Shown here one piece after another: positions 6,612-14,204 of a stretch of DNA of 15,971 nucleotides. Below the pieces are notes generated by a model, which did not search any database, was not told where the DNA came from, and saw only the letters and a program-made list of their open reading frames with translations. Within the stretch, counting starts at the first letter, position 1; each line of letters begins with the position of its first letter. Origin of the DNA: Limnohabitans sp. (lineage in GTDB: Bacteria > Pseudomonadota > Gammaproteobacteria > Burkholderiales > Burkholderiaceae_C); assembly GCA_023260735.1 (NCBI GenBank), contig JALQUL010000470.1, positions 1 to 15,971 on the forward strand. The letters are read 5' to 3'. The translations under genes and the position numbers were made by a program.

Positions 6612-7973
6612 ATGGATTTAAAAGACAGTCAGCATTTGGGCAAAACCCAAGCCCAAATTGATTTTCCAGCTTCACACCTTGAAGCGCATTGGATGCCCTA
6701 TACAGGTAACCGTCAATTTAAAGCGAATCCGCGCATCATGGTGAGTGCTGAAGGTTGTTATTACACCGATAGCAATGGTCGCAAAATCCTAGATGGATTA
6801 TCAGGTTTGTGGTGTACGGGTTTGGGCCATGGTAATCGCCAAATTACCGAGGCTGTCTCTCAGCAAATTGGTAAATTAGATTATTCGCCTGCCTTCCAGT
6901 TTGGTCATCCTTTATCTTTTGAATTGGCTAACCGCATTAAAGAGTTAACTCCTGCAGGTTTAGATCATGTGTTTTTTACCGGTTCTGGTTCTGAGTCCGC
7001 CGATACTTCATTAAAAATGGCTAGGGCCTATTGGCGCGCCAAAGGTCAGGGCACTAAAACCCGTTTTATTGGTCGTGAAAAAGGTTATCACGGTGTTAAT
7101 TTTGGTGGTATTTCGGTGGGCGGTATTGTGGCCAACCGCAAAACCTTTGGTCAAGGTGTAGAGGCCGATCATTTACCCCATACCCAATTAGCCAGCAATG
7201 CGTTTTCTAAAGGCATGGCAGAAAAAGGCGTTGAGTTAGCTGATGAGTTATTACGTTTAATTGCGCTGCACGATGCCTCTAATATTGCAGCCGTTATTGT
7301 TGAGCCTTTCTCTGGTTCTGCGGGTGTGGTCATTCCACCTAAAGGCTATTTGCAACGTTTACGTCAAATCTGTACCGATAACAATATTTTGTTGATATTT
7401 GATGAGGTGATTACTGGTTTTGGTCGTTGTGGTGCATATACCGGCGCTGAATCTTTTGGTGTCACCCCAGACATTTTAAATTTTGCCAAACAAGTGACTA
7501 ATGGTTCTCAACCATTGGGCGGTGTAGTGGTCAGCGATGAGATTTACAACACCTTTATGCAACAAGACTTACCCGATTACATGCTTGAATTTGCACATGG
7601 CTACACTTATTCCGCACATCCAGTCGCTTGTGCGGCAGGTATTGCAGGTTTAGATGTGCTCGTTAAAGAGGATATGGTGAACCGTGTTAAAAATTTGGCA
7701 CCGTATTTTGAAGAGGCAGTACATAGTTTAAAAGGTACACAACATATCACCGATATTCGTAACTATGGCTTAGCCGCAGGCTTTACCATTGCCTCGTTGC
7801 CAGGTGAGCCAGCTAAGCGTCCGTATCAAATTGCCATGAAATGCCTAGAAAAAGGTTTTTATGTGCGCTATGGTGGCGACACTATTCAATTAGCACCACC
7901 ATTTATTATTGAAAAGCATGAAATTGACAGCTTGATTAATGCTTTAGGCGAAGCGATTCGTGAAATTGCTTAA
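6612..7973 (+). CDS. bauA: Omega-amino acid (beta-alanine):pyruvate aminotransferase
   Basis: A class III PLP-dependent aminotransferase of 453 residues. It would move the amino group of beta-alanine to pyruvate, giving malonate semialdehyde and L-alanine in the cytoplasm. The N-terminal HWMPYTGNRQFK segment (about 26-37) is characteristic of the Pseudomonas omega-amino acid:pyruvate enzyme. GSGSE at 124-128 binds the cofactor phosphate, GYHG at about 158-161 stacks on PLP, and DEVITGFGR from Asp264 holds the pyridine nitrogen. FAKQVTNG carries the Schiff-base Lys293. It is divergent from the LysR gene, and the semialdehyde dehydrogenase follows 139 bases downstream, so the two act in sequence. 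Other omega-amines or taurine-like substrates cannot be excluded. Confidence 0.93.
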   Translation: MDLKDSQHLGKTQAQIDFPASHLEAHWMPYTGNRQFKANPRIMVSAEGCYYTDSNGRKILDGLSGLWCTGLGHGNRQITEAVSQQIGKLDYSPAFQFGHPLSFELANRIKELTPAGLDHVFFTGSGSESADTSLKMARAYWRAKGQGTKTRFIGREKGYHGVNFGGISVGGIVANRKTFGQGVEADHLPHTQLASNAFSKGMAEKGVELADELLRLIALHDASNIAAVIVEPFSGSAGVVIPPKGYLQRLRQICTDNNILLIFDEVITGFGRCGAYTGAESFGVTPDILNFAKQVTNGSQPLGGVVVSDEIYNTFMQQDLPDYMLEFAHGYTYSAHPVACAAGIAGLDVLVKEDMVNRVKNLAPYFEEAVHSLKGTQHITDIRNYGLAAGFTIASLPGEPAKRPYQIAMKCLEKGFYVRYGGDTIQLAPPFIIEKHEIDSLINALGEAIREIA

Positions 7974-8016
7974 GTTTTAATCAAGTTTGAATTAATCGAC
8001 AAAGGGGGGTAGTTAG

Positions 8017-8043
8017 TCATTTTTCTAGTGATTCTAGTAATGA
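8017..8043 (+). promoter_or_regulatory. Imperfect hairpin in the aminotransferase-dehydrogenase gap
   Basis: TCATT (8017-8021) faces AATGA (8039-8043), and inside it CTAG (8025-8028) faces CTAG (8034-8037). No T-tract follows, so it is not a clear terminator. It might stabilise the upstream message or reduce readthrough between the two genes. Confidence 0.3.
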
Positions 8044-8112
8044 AGGGCGCTCTCCCCATGGTCTCTTTTTATCTTATTTTTATCTTTATTTTTTACTTCG
8101 GTACCTTTATTC

Positions 8113-9621
8113 ATGACAGCAACACTTCCCACCATCGGCCATTTGATTGACGGCAAAATTGTTAACGGTGGCACAAGACAACAAGATGTTTTTAATCCTG
8201 CCACTGGCAAAGTAGAAAAACGATTGCAATTGGCTGACCTTGCCACGGTAGATGCAGCGATTGCCTCGGCTCACGCCGCATATCCTGCCTGGCGTGCAAC
8301 TCCACCCCTTAAGCGTGCGCGGGTAATGAGTAATTTAAAAGTATTGCTCGAACAAAATGCAGACAAAATTGCTACTTTAATTACTGCTGAACATGGCAAA
8401 GTATTGCCTGACGCGATGGGTGAATTACAACGTGGCATTGAAAACGTCGAATACGCTAGTTATGCCCCCGAGTTGTTAAAAGGGGAACATAGTCGTAATG
8501 TGGGTCCTAATATCGACTCATGGAGCGAGTTTCAACCTTTGGGTGTCACTGCCGGGATTACGCCATTTAACTTCCCTGCTATGGTGCCTTTATGGATGTG
8601 GCCAATGGCAATTGCTTGTGGCAACACCTTTATTTTAAAACCCTCAGAGCGTGACCCTTCATCTGCCCTATTAATTGCGCAATTAGCACTTGAAGCAGGC
8701 TTGCCACCCGGTGTTTTAAATGTGGTCAATGGCGACAAAGAAACCGTAGATGCTTTATTAACCGACACACGTATTTTTGCGGTTAGTTTTGTGGGTTCTA
8801 CTCCTATTGCCGAATATGTTTATAGTACTGGCAGTGCGCATGGTAAACGGGTACAAGCCTTGGGTGGTGCTAAAAACCATGCAGTGGTCATGCCCGATGC
8901 CGACATCGCTAATGCAGTGAGTGCCATGATGGGTGCTGCTTACGGTTCTTGCGGTGAGCGTTGTATGGCAGTGCCATTAATTGTTGCAATTGGCGATGAA
9001 GTGGCAGATGCCATGATTACTGGTTTAAAAACAGAAATTGCCAAAATGAAAGTAGGCCCAGGCACTGACGTAAGCAACGATATGGGCCCATTGGTGACTC
9101 AACCACACTTTGAAAAAGTCAAAGCATACGTAGATCAAGGTGTGGCAGAAGGTGCTGATTTAATTGTGGATGGTCGTGGTGTGTCGATTCCTGGCCACGA
9201 ACAAGGTTACTTCCTAGGTCCTTGTTTATTTGATAATGTCAAACCTGGCATGGTGATTTACCAAGAAGAAATTTTTGGCCCTGTGTTAGGTATTGTGCGT
9301 GCTCAAAACTTGCAACAAGCCATGGATATGATTAATGCCCATGAGTATGGCAATGGCACTTGTATTTTTACACGTGACGGCGAAGCGGCTAGGTATTTCA
9401 CTGACAATATTTTGGTGGGTATGGTAGGTGTGAACGTGCCTTTACCTGTGCCAGTTGCCTATCATTCATTTGGTGGTTGGAAGCGCTCATTGTTTGGTGA
9501 CTTACATGCTTATGGCCCAGACGCTGTACGTTTTTATACTAAGCGCAAAACCATTACCCAGCGTTGGCCATCAGCCGGTGTGCGCGAAGGGGCTATGTTT
9601 AGTTTCCCTTCTAATCGATAA
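8113..9621 (+). CDS. mmsA: CoA-acylating (methyl)malonate-semialdehyde dehydrogenase
   Basis: An aldehyde-dehydrogenase-fold enzyme of 502 residues. It converts malonate semialdehyde, NAD+ and CoA to acetyl-CoA, CO2 and NADH; methylmalonate semialdehyde would give propionyl-CoA. Signatures are GITPFNFP with the oxyanion Asn153, the KPSERDPS cofactor segment near 176-183, and GSCGERCMA with the catalytic Cys284 preceded by an unusual extra Cys280. LGGAKNH near 250 replaces the Glu-containing E-L-GG-K motif of hydrolytic ALDHs, as expected for the CoA-dependent MmsA/IolA type. The final KTITQRWP segment is also typical. It follows the aminotransferase, so beta-alanine catabolism is the best role; valine or inositol catabolism is possible. 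No Shine-Dalgarno precedes the ATG, only a long pyrimidine-rich leader. Confidence 0.93.
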   Translation: MTATLPTIGHLIDGKIVNGGTRQQDVFNPATGKVEKRLQLADLATVDAAIASAHAAYPAWRATPPLKRARVMSNLKVLLEQNADKIATLITAEHGKVLPDAMGELQRGIENVEYASYAPELLKGEHSRNVGPNIDSWSEFQPLGVTAGITPFNFPAMVPLWMWPMAIACGNTFILKPSERDPSSALLIAQLALEAGLPPGVLNVVNGDKETVDALLTDTRIFAVSFVGSTPIAEYVYSTGSAHGKRVQALGGAKNHAVVMPDADIANAVSAMMGAAYGSCGERCMAVPLIVAIGDEVADAMITGLKTEIAKMKVGPGTDVSNDMGPLVTQPHFEKVKAYVDQGVAEGADLIVDGRGVSIPGHEQGYFLGPCLFDNVKPGMVIYQEEIFGPVLGIVRAQNLQQAMDMINAHEYGNGTCIFTRDGEAARYFTDNILVGMVGVNVPLPVPVAYHSFGGWKRSLFGDLHAYGPDAVRFYTKRKTITQRWPSAGVREGAMFSFPSNR

Positions 9622-9644
9622 AATTTCCAACTTTTAGTTGGTTT

Positions 9645-9681
9645 AAAAGGCCTGAGTTCTTCAATGACGCAGGCCTTTTTT
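9645..9681. terminator. Bidirectional terminator between mmsA and phaM
   Basis: AAAAGGCCTG at 9645-9654 pairs with CAGGCCTTTT at 9670-9679 and is followed by more T. A small CCAAC/GTTGG hairpin (9627-9641) precedes it. The right edge lies two bases from the phaM stop codon, so it can end both convergent transcripts. Confidence 0.88.
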
Positions 9682-9682
9682 A

Positions 9683-10471
9683 TTATTTTTTTGGAGTCGC
9701 TCTTTTACGTGCCACTTTAGTCGTATTGGTTTCTTGGCTACTATCATTGACACTGCTGTTGGTAGTACTGGTTTTGCGAGTTCGTGTTTTTTTGGGTTGG
9801 TCTTGGGCTGGCGTAGCATGATCTGCTTGTGCTACGGCGGCAGATGCTGTGGCAGCATTCGCCACCTCTGCGAGTACTTGGGCTTGGGCCAAAGCTTGTT
9901 CTTGAGCTAGGGCTGCCGCTTTTTCTGATTGTTCTTGAATATCTTTTAATGTGGCACTAGCAATTTGACCAAATTGTTCGGTGATACCATTCCACCAAGC
10001 CATTGGGTCAACAATGCTTTTATTTTCTTCGGCTGCAGCTTTAGAGTTTTCGGTTGGTGAGGCGGGTTCTTCTTTTGGAGCGTCTTTTTTTGTCGCTGAC
10101 TGAAAATCGTAATGACTAGTGGATTCTTTATTTGAACTTGAATCGGTAGGCATTTTAGGGGTAAATGCTTTAGCCATATCGGCCATTGAGAAATTCATAC
10201 TTTCAAGTGTGCTAATAGTCATTTTTTGTACTTCAAGCGCTTGAATAGTGGCCTTTAAGCCCATTAAGTTTTGTTCTAGCCAAAACTGAACCGACTTTAA
10301 CTCTTCAATTCTTTTATTAATGTCTTCAACGCTTAAAGTAGGTGCAATCCATTGTGAGACGGCAGCCATAGGATTGCCAGAATTAATATTGGTGTTTTGA
10401 CTGGCCAGATTTTTTAAAAAATCAAACCCAGGAATCATATTACCAAAGCCAGCGTTGTTTGTATTACTCAT
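9683..10471 (-). CDS. phaM: PhaM-type polyhydroxybutyrate granule regulatory protein
   Basis: A 262-residue protein that matches PhaM of Ralstonia/Cupriavidus in length and plan. PhaM binds PHB granules and PHB synthase and tethers granules to DNA, helping share them out at division. The conserved N-terminal core is near residues 42-90: WIAPTLSVEDINKRIEELK, then WLEQNL and IQALEVQKMT. A second conserved element, DPMAWWNGITEQF, is near 152-164. An Ala/Gln-rich helix (about 180-215) follows, then a Lys/Arg-rich tail (KKTRTRK, KVARKRATPKK) of the histone H1-like kind expected to bind DNA. AAGGA lies 9 bases before the ATG. The flanking genes are not PHB genes. It implies that the host makes PHB. 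Confidence 0.88.
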   Translation of the reverse strand: MSNTNNAGFGNMIPGFDFLKNLASQNTNINSGNPMAAVSQWIAPTLSVEDINKRIEELKSVQFWLEQNLMGLKATIQALEVQKMTISTLESMNFSMADMAKAFTPKMPTDSSSNKESTSHYDFQSATKKDAPKEEPASPTENSKAAAEENKSIVDPMAWWNGITEQFGQIASATLKDIQEQSEKAAALAQEQALAQAQVLAEVANAATASAAVAQADHATPAQDQPKKTRTRKTSTTNSSVNDSSQETNTTKVARKRATPKK

Positions 10472-10480
10472 GAGAATGAA

Positions 10481-10485
10481 TCCTT
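10481..10485 (-). promoter_or_regulatory. Ribosome binding site of phaM
   Basis: On the minus strand AAGGA precedes the ATG by 9 bases and supports the chosen start. Confidence 0.6.
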
Positions 10486-10629
10486 AATTATTCAATTTAT
10501 GCTATTCCTAAACAGCAGTATGCCAGTACTAGCTTACACCAGTATCACTATAAAATAATTCGAATAAAAAAGCTTGCGATTGTGCGTAATTTTTAGTTAC
10601 GACTCTTTATGTCGTTGCTGAAAAGTGGT

Positions 10630-11439
10630 TTAAGGTGCTGATTCTTCTAGGGTAAAGGGAATTCTTTGGATAAGTTCCATTGCTTCTTTTTGACCATTTT
10701 TTTGTCCTGGTACAAAACGCCAATGCTCGCTAACTTGCCTGATAGCTGCATCGTCTAATCTAGCAAAACCACTAGTTTTGACCAAACGAACTTGACTCGG
10801 TTGACCATCAATGTCTACCCAAATAGATAAAACCACTACACCTTGTTCACCTAATTCACGGCTTCTTTTAGGATAAATCGGTTTGGGATTTTGTAGGTGA
10901 GCTGCAAAAGCATCGGGCTTTTCTATTTTGACTACTGGATTTGGAGTTGCACCAGTAGATTGCTTAGTAAAGGTGTTGTTGGCGTTGTGGCTACTGGTAG
11001 GTGCTGTGATAGTGGTCTGAGAGCCAGGAGTTGCCACATTATTATTGCTTGCCACTGCACTTAGTGGGCTGGCAGAATCGGTTTTTACTATAGATGAGGC
11101 CACTTGAGTCGAAGGCACAAGCCGAGTGGGAGTCGACACCTTTATAGAGGGGGCTACCTTGCTTACTAACTTGGTTTTTGTAATGGGTTCAATTGGATTG
11201 TCCGAGCGCTTAGAAGGGGTTTGGGGTAAAGTTGCTGGCGATATAGATAAAGCCGATGTTGGGGCTAAAGCAGGGATCAGCACAATTTGTATCACTTGGT
11301 TGGGTGTTTGTGCTTTTAAATATCTAAGTTGCCATTGGCTTACCCAGCAAAATAGTATCCCATGTATAAGAATGATGCTTATACACACCGTAGCAATCAA
11401 GTTACCTTTAATAGGGGATTCGGGCTTATCTGTTTTCAC
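10630..11439 (-). CDS. TonB-family energy transducer
   Basis: A 269-residue protein with the classic TonB plan. It has a short cytoplasmic start, one membrane helix at about residues 12-34, a long Pro/Thr/Ser-rich periplasmic spacer (about 55-170), and a C-terminal TonB domain from about 180. That domain includes PKPIYPKRSRELGEQG, then a VVVLSIWVDIDG strand, KTSGF, LDDAAIRQV and WRFVPG. TonB carries inner-membrane proton-motive force to outer-membrane transporters together with ExbB and ExbD, neither of which is in the window. It is divergent from the autotransporter beta-barrel gene across 121 bases, and phaM follows on the same strand after 158 bases. A weak ACGAC/GTCGT hairpin lies just past its stop (10599-10615). 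The paired receptor is unknown. Confidence 0.9.
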   Translation of the reverse strand: MKTDKPESPIKGNLIATVCISIILIHGILFCWVSQWQLRYLKAQTPNQVIQIVLIPALAPTSALSISPATLPQTPSKRSDNPIEPITKTKLVSKVAPSIKVSTPTRLVPSTQVASSIVKTDSASPLSAVASNNNVATPGSQTTITAPTSSHNANNTFTKQSTGATPNPVVKIEKPDAFAAHLQNPKPIYPKRSRELGEQGVVVLSIWVDIDGQPSQVRLVKTSGFARLDDAAIRQVSEHWRFVPGQKNGQKEAMELIQRIPFTLEESAP

Positions 11440-11560
11440 AAATTAACAATTATTTAAATTTTTTTAAAAATTAGGCGAAATTTGAATATTGATTACAATA
11501 AAAAAAACGAAGTCATATAAACTATAAATTAACTGATCCGTTTATTTGTGAGTAACTTTG
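11440..11560. promoter_or_regulatory. Divergent AT-rich promoter region between tonB and the autotransporter barrel
   Basis: A gap of 121 bases, very AT-rich, with A/T tracts near 11450-11470 and 11500-11507. A loose TTGATT at 11489 and TATAA near 11516 might serve the plus-strand gene, but the spacing (21 bases) is poor. I could not identify a convincing Fur-type operator. The region should hold both start sites. Confidence 0.35.
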
Positions 11561-12649
11561 ATGTCTAAATTGTTTTTTTATACGATGGTGGGGGTTAGTC
11601 TTGCACAAGCTCAAACTTCTGTACAAGCCACACCCTTTACTACTAACGAAGTATTAGCGAGCACATCAGATGCTCAGCAAGAATTTGCCTTAGATAGCAT
11701 CGCCAATCTCCATCAGCGCAACGGTGAACTTTATAACCCACAAATTGCCGCCTGTATTCCTGGTCAAGAAGATGTGATTTTTCCAAAACAACAAGTTTGG
11801 AGCAGGGTTCAATTTTCTGATTTAGAAAATCGGCTTGATCAAGCCAAAAGTCAACATCAGTCTAGGCAAATTCAAGTGGGAGCTGATTTAAAAAGATCAT
11901 TTAACCCCAGTAATCAGAGTCGCCAAACTGCTGGAGTGATGCTCTCTATTGGCCAGACCAATTCTACCCTTGATTCTAATCCGAGTGTATTACCGAATCA
12001 AAACCGCATTAGCCCAGAAGTACAAGCCCAACAACAGGCGGTAGGTGTTTATTACACTCACTACACCCTTAATGGGGAATATGTCAATACAGTGGCACAG
12101 TGGAGTCAGTCAACAGCCAAAACCACTCGAGACATTTCAGTGGGTAGTCAAAAATCAAATACCCTAAGTGCTTCGGTACAGTGGGGTAAGCCTCACAAAA
12201 TTCGCAGGTCCAATTGGTTGCTCGAACCACAAGTACAAGTGACAGTGGCTCACACTCAATCTCAATCGGGTACTGGTAACGCAAGTAGTCTGGCGGCTTC
12301 GGATTTGACCTTATTAAGAGCCAAAATTGGTGGTCGAGCTACATGGAATGGAGATGTACCTGAGCTTAGTAGCCGACTCACGATCGGAGAGTCTGATTGG
12401 CGACCTACTACTTTTTATTTGGCCGCCTATATTGCTCAAGATATTGTGGTATCTCAAGCTAGCCGTGCTCAATTGGCGGCACAAGATATTGAACTCAAAC
12501 AAAAACCATGGTTGGAGTGGGTGGCTGGCGTTCAACAACCCATACGAGAGGGTAGTTATTTATATGGTCAAGTGGTTTATCAAAAAAGTTTAAGCGGTGG
12601 GGCGCGTCAAGGCTTAGGTGGTAATATTGGCTTGAGAGTGAATTGGTAA
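11561..12649 (+). CDS. Autotransporter beta-barrel domain protein lacking a passenger
   Basis: A 362-residue outer-membrane protein from the ATG at 11561; the in-frame TTG just before it is not needed. The signal peptide is MSKLFFYTMVGVSLAQAQ. After about 75 further residues the sequence reads like the type V (AIDA-type) translocator barrel. The order is a W-x-R start (QVWSRVQF), then a QVGADLKRSF strand, then GVMLSIGQ. Next come GVYYTHYTLNGEYVNTVAQW (the G-x-Y-x-T-x-x-x-x-G-x-Y-V-D pattern) and WLLEPQVQVTVAHTQ. It closes with YGQVVYQKSLSGG and GLGGNIGLRVNW. The last residue is Trp, the aromatic C-terminus read by the BAM complex. Autotransporters usually carry hundreds of passenger residues before the barrel; here almost nothing precedes it. 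GTGAG lies about 8 bases upstream. Its partner or cargo, if any, is unknown. Confidence 0.82.
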   Translation: MSKLFFYTMVGVSLAQAQTSVQATPFTTNEVLASTSDAQQEFALDSIANLHQRNGELYNPQIAACIPGQEDVIFPKQQVWSRVQFSDLENRLDQAKSQHQSRQIQVGADLKRSFNPSNQSRQTAGVMLSIGQTNSTLDSNPSVLPNQNRISPEVQAQQQAVGVYYTHYTLNGEYVNTVAQWSQSTAKTTRDISVGSQKSNTLSASVQWGKPHKIRRSNWLLEPQVQVTVAHTQSQSGTGNASSLAASDLTLLRAKIGGRATWNGDVPELSSRLTIGESDWRPTTFYLAAYIAQDIVVSQASRAQLAAQDIELKQKPWLEWVAGVQQPIREGSYLYGQVVYQKSLSGGARQGLGGNIGLRVNW

Positions 12650-12828
12650 TTCAACCATTGGCTTTGTATTTTTTGCTAAAGTGCTATGACGCATTACAGG
12701 TTTGCACAAGGCAAGTCGCAATTCTTGAAAAACGGGTGGCATCAATTCAAATAAATGGACCTGTAAGAAAGGCACTATAACAATTGCTGTCATATCTGTT
12801 TTATTATTTTTTGTCTTGAAAATTGTAT

Positions 12829-13242
12829 ATGCAAAGTCTTTTCCATTTGGCTATTCATGTTTTAGACCTAGATAGAGCTAGGCATTTTTATGGTGAAGTG
12901 TTAGGTTGCCTTGAAGGACGTAGTACCCACACATGGGTCGATTTTAATTTTTTTGGGCATCAGCTTTCTTTGCATTTAGGTCAACCATTTGTGACAACTA
13001 ACACCGGAAAAGTCGGTGAGCATTTAGTGCCTATGCCGCATTTTGGTCTTGTCCTACCACTTGATCATTGGCAAACTTTGGTGCAACGACTAAAAGATAA
13101 AAATATGAACTTTGTGTTAGAGCCTCATTGTCGTTTCAAAGGACAAGCTGGCGAACAATGGACGATGTTTTTTTTAGACCCATTTGGTAACCCGATAGAG
13201 GTAAAAGGATTTGCTAGTTTTGATGGTGTGTACGAACATTAA
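12829..13242 (+). CDS. VOC-superfamily (glyoxalase/dioxygenase-fold) protein
   Basis: A 137-residue protein with two beta-alpha-beta-beta-beta modules of the vicinal oxygen chelate fold. The first begins FHLAIHVLDLDRARHFYGEVLG, and the second carries MPHFGLVL and ends MFFLDPFGNPIEVKGF. Expected metal ligands are visible at His6, His71 and Glu124. Members include glyoxalases, extradiol dioxygenases and resistance proteins. In this group, which resembles proteins annotated as glyoxalase or dioxygenase, the reaction is not known. The ATG at 12829 is chosen over the TTG at 12823 because the fold begins at residue 4. No good Shine-Dalgarno is present. It appears to be a single-gene unit with a hairpin downstream. 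Confidence 0.85.
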   Translation: MQSLFHLAIHVLDLDRARHFYGEVLGCLEGRSTHTWVDFNFFGHQLSLHLGQPFVTTNTGKVGEHLVPMPHFGLVLPLDHWQTLVQRLKDKNMNFVLEPHCRFKGQAGEQWTMFFLDPFGNPIEVKGFASFDGVYEH

Positions 13243-13264
13243 GTCTGCCTTGACAAACTAGTAT

Positions 13265-13284
13265 CACCTTTGTAAGGTGGTTTT
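13265..13284 (+). terminator. Terminator after the VOC gene
   Basis: CACCTT (13265-13270) and AAGGTG (13274-13279) form a tight stem with a TGT loop, followed by GTTTT. It lies 22 bases after the VOC stop. Confidence 0.55.
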
Positions 13285-13343
13285 AAAAGGTGAATCAGTT
13301 AGGCTTGTTGAACAACTGCAGTTAATCCACCCAGTCATTTTTT

Positions 13344-13369
13344 AGCGCCTTGTTGATTAACAAGGCGCT
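13344..13369 (+). promoter_or_regulatory. Strong GC-rich hairpin in the marC leader
   Basis: An 11-bp perfect stem, AGCGCCTTGTT and its complement, with a GATT loop. No T-run follows on the plus strand; on the minus strand it is followed by TAAAAAATG. It ends 31 bases before the marC ATG. It may be a second stop signal or an mRNA 5'-end stabiliser. Confidence 0.45.
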
Positions 13370-13400
13370 CTATTAAAAGTCTTATAAAAATAAGCTATCC

Positions 13401-13997
13401 ATGATGAATTACACTTTTGCTTCTGCCACGATTTTATTAATTTTAATTACTGATCCAATCGGTAATATTCCAATTTTTGCGAATGCACTTCAACATGTTT
13501 CACCCGAGCGCAGGCCATGGGTGATTTTGCGAGAAGTGATGATTGCTTTTGTCTTGTTGCTGAGTTTTATGTTTGTGGGTGAGAGCTTTTTGCGCCTCAT
13601 GAATTTGAGTGAACTAGCTTTGCAAATTGGTGGTGGTGTGATTTTATTTTTAATTGCTTTACGTATGGTGTTTCCACCACCTGCAAGCGATGAGCCTGAG
13701 ACTCGTGAAGAGCCCTTAATTGTGCCTTTGGCTATACCTGCGATTGCAGGCCCTTCTGCATTAGCTACAGTTTTGTTATTGGTCTCACAAGCACCAGAGC
13801 GCAGGGTTGAATGGATTGCTGCCTTGTGTGTCACTATGTCGGTAAGTGCAGTAGTGCTTGTTTTGTCAGAACGAATTCAAAGAGTAGTAGGTAAACGTTT
13901 TGTAATGGCACTAGAGCGTTTAATGGGGCTGGTACTGGTTTCTGTTTCAATTGAAATGTTATTAAAAGGTATTAAAACATTTTCGATGCAGCTATAA
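13401..13997 (+). CDS. MarC/YhgN-family integral membrane protein
   Basis: A 198-residue inner-membrane protein with six hydrophobic segments. Two conserved half-repeats are visible: ITDPIGNIPIFANAL near residues 17-31 and PLAIPAIAGPSALATVLL near 110-127. These are the D-P-x-G-N-x-P and P-x-A-x-P-x-x-x-GP-x-x motifs of the MarC (UPF0056) family. A charged cytoplasmic loop (SDEPETREEP) lies between, and the C-terminal LERLMGLVLVSVSIEMLLKG is typical. Transport function of the family is not established, and the old link to multiple antibiotic resistance was withdrawn. ATGATG begins at 13401, and either Met could start. It is probably monocistronic. Confidence 0.92.
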   Translation: MMNYTFASATILLILITDPIGNIPIFANALQHVSPERRPWVILREVMIAFVLLLSFMFVGESFLRLMNLSELALQIGGGVILFLIALRMVFPPPASDEPETREEPLIVPLAIPAIAGPSALATVLLLVSQAPERRVEWIAALCVTMSVSAVVLVLSERIQRVVGKRFVMALERLMGLVLVSVSIEMLLKGIKTFSMQL

Positions 13998-14063
13998 ATT
14001 AAGATAGCTACTATTTTCATAGTATTTTGGTGGTGATTTTAGCTAAGGTGTTAATAATTGGCT

Positions 14064-14085
14064 TGGTCATTTTTGGCAATGACCA
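14064..14085 (+). terminator. Hairpin downstream of marC
   Basis: TGGTCATT (14064-14071) pairs with AATGACCA (14078-14085) around a six-base loop, 67 bases past the marC stop. No T-tract follows, so termination strength is doubtful. Confidence 0.4.
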
Positions 14086-14127
14086 TGGCTGGTAAAACAG
14101 GCATGACATTCATTTTTAATTCAAATA

Positions 14128-14169
14128 AACAGCATAGTCCAGTTCAGAAGATTTTAGTACTATGCTGTT
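14128..14169. terminator. Terminator between marC and the FAH-family gene
   Basis: AACAGCATAGT (14128-14138) pairs perfectly with ACTATGCTGTT (14159-14169), with a 20-base loop. On the minus strand the stem is followed by TTATTTG, so it best serves the FAH-family gene, whose stop codon is 27 bases away. Confidence 0.6.
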
Positions 14170-14180
14170 GTTTGGCTATG

Positions 14181-14204
14181 TATTTGCTCATTTGCTCATT
14201 TGCT
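14181..14204. repeat. Three tandem 8-bp units over the FAH-family stop codon
   Basis: TATTTGCT at 14181-14188 is followed by CATTTGCT at 14189-14196 and 14197-14204. The minus-strand stop codon of the FAH-family gene (14196-14198) lies inside the array. The unit is not a multiple of three, so a copy change would alter only the last residues or the stop. Confidence 0.7.

Noticed and set aside
11440..11560. Fur box in the tonB divergent gap
   Set aside because: AT-rich palindromic tracts are present, but none matches a 19-base Fur pattern well enough to claim.
12327..12593. 88-codon plus-strand frame inside the autotransporter gene
   Set aside because: It is an out-of-frame shadow of a gene with a clear barrel pattern.
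12614..12793. 59-codon minus-strand frame beginning MTAIVIVPFL
   Set aside because: It has no ribosome binding site, overlaps the 3' end of the autotransporter gene by 36 bases, and has no motif I recognise. Conservation would be needed to revive it.
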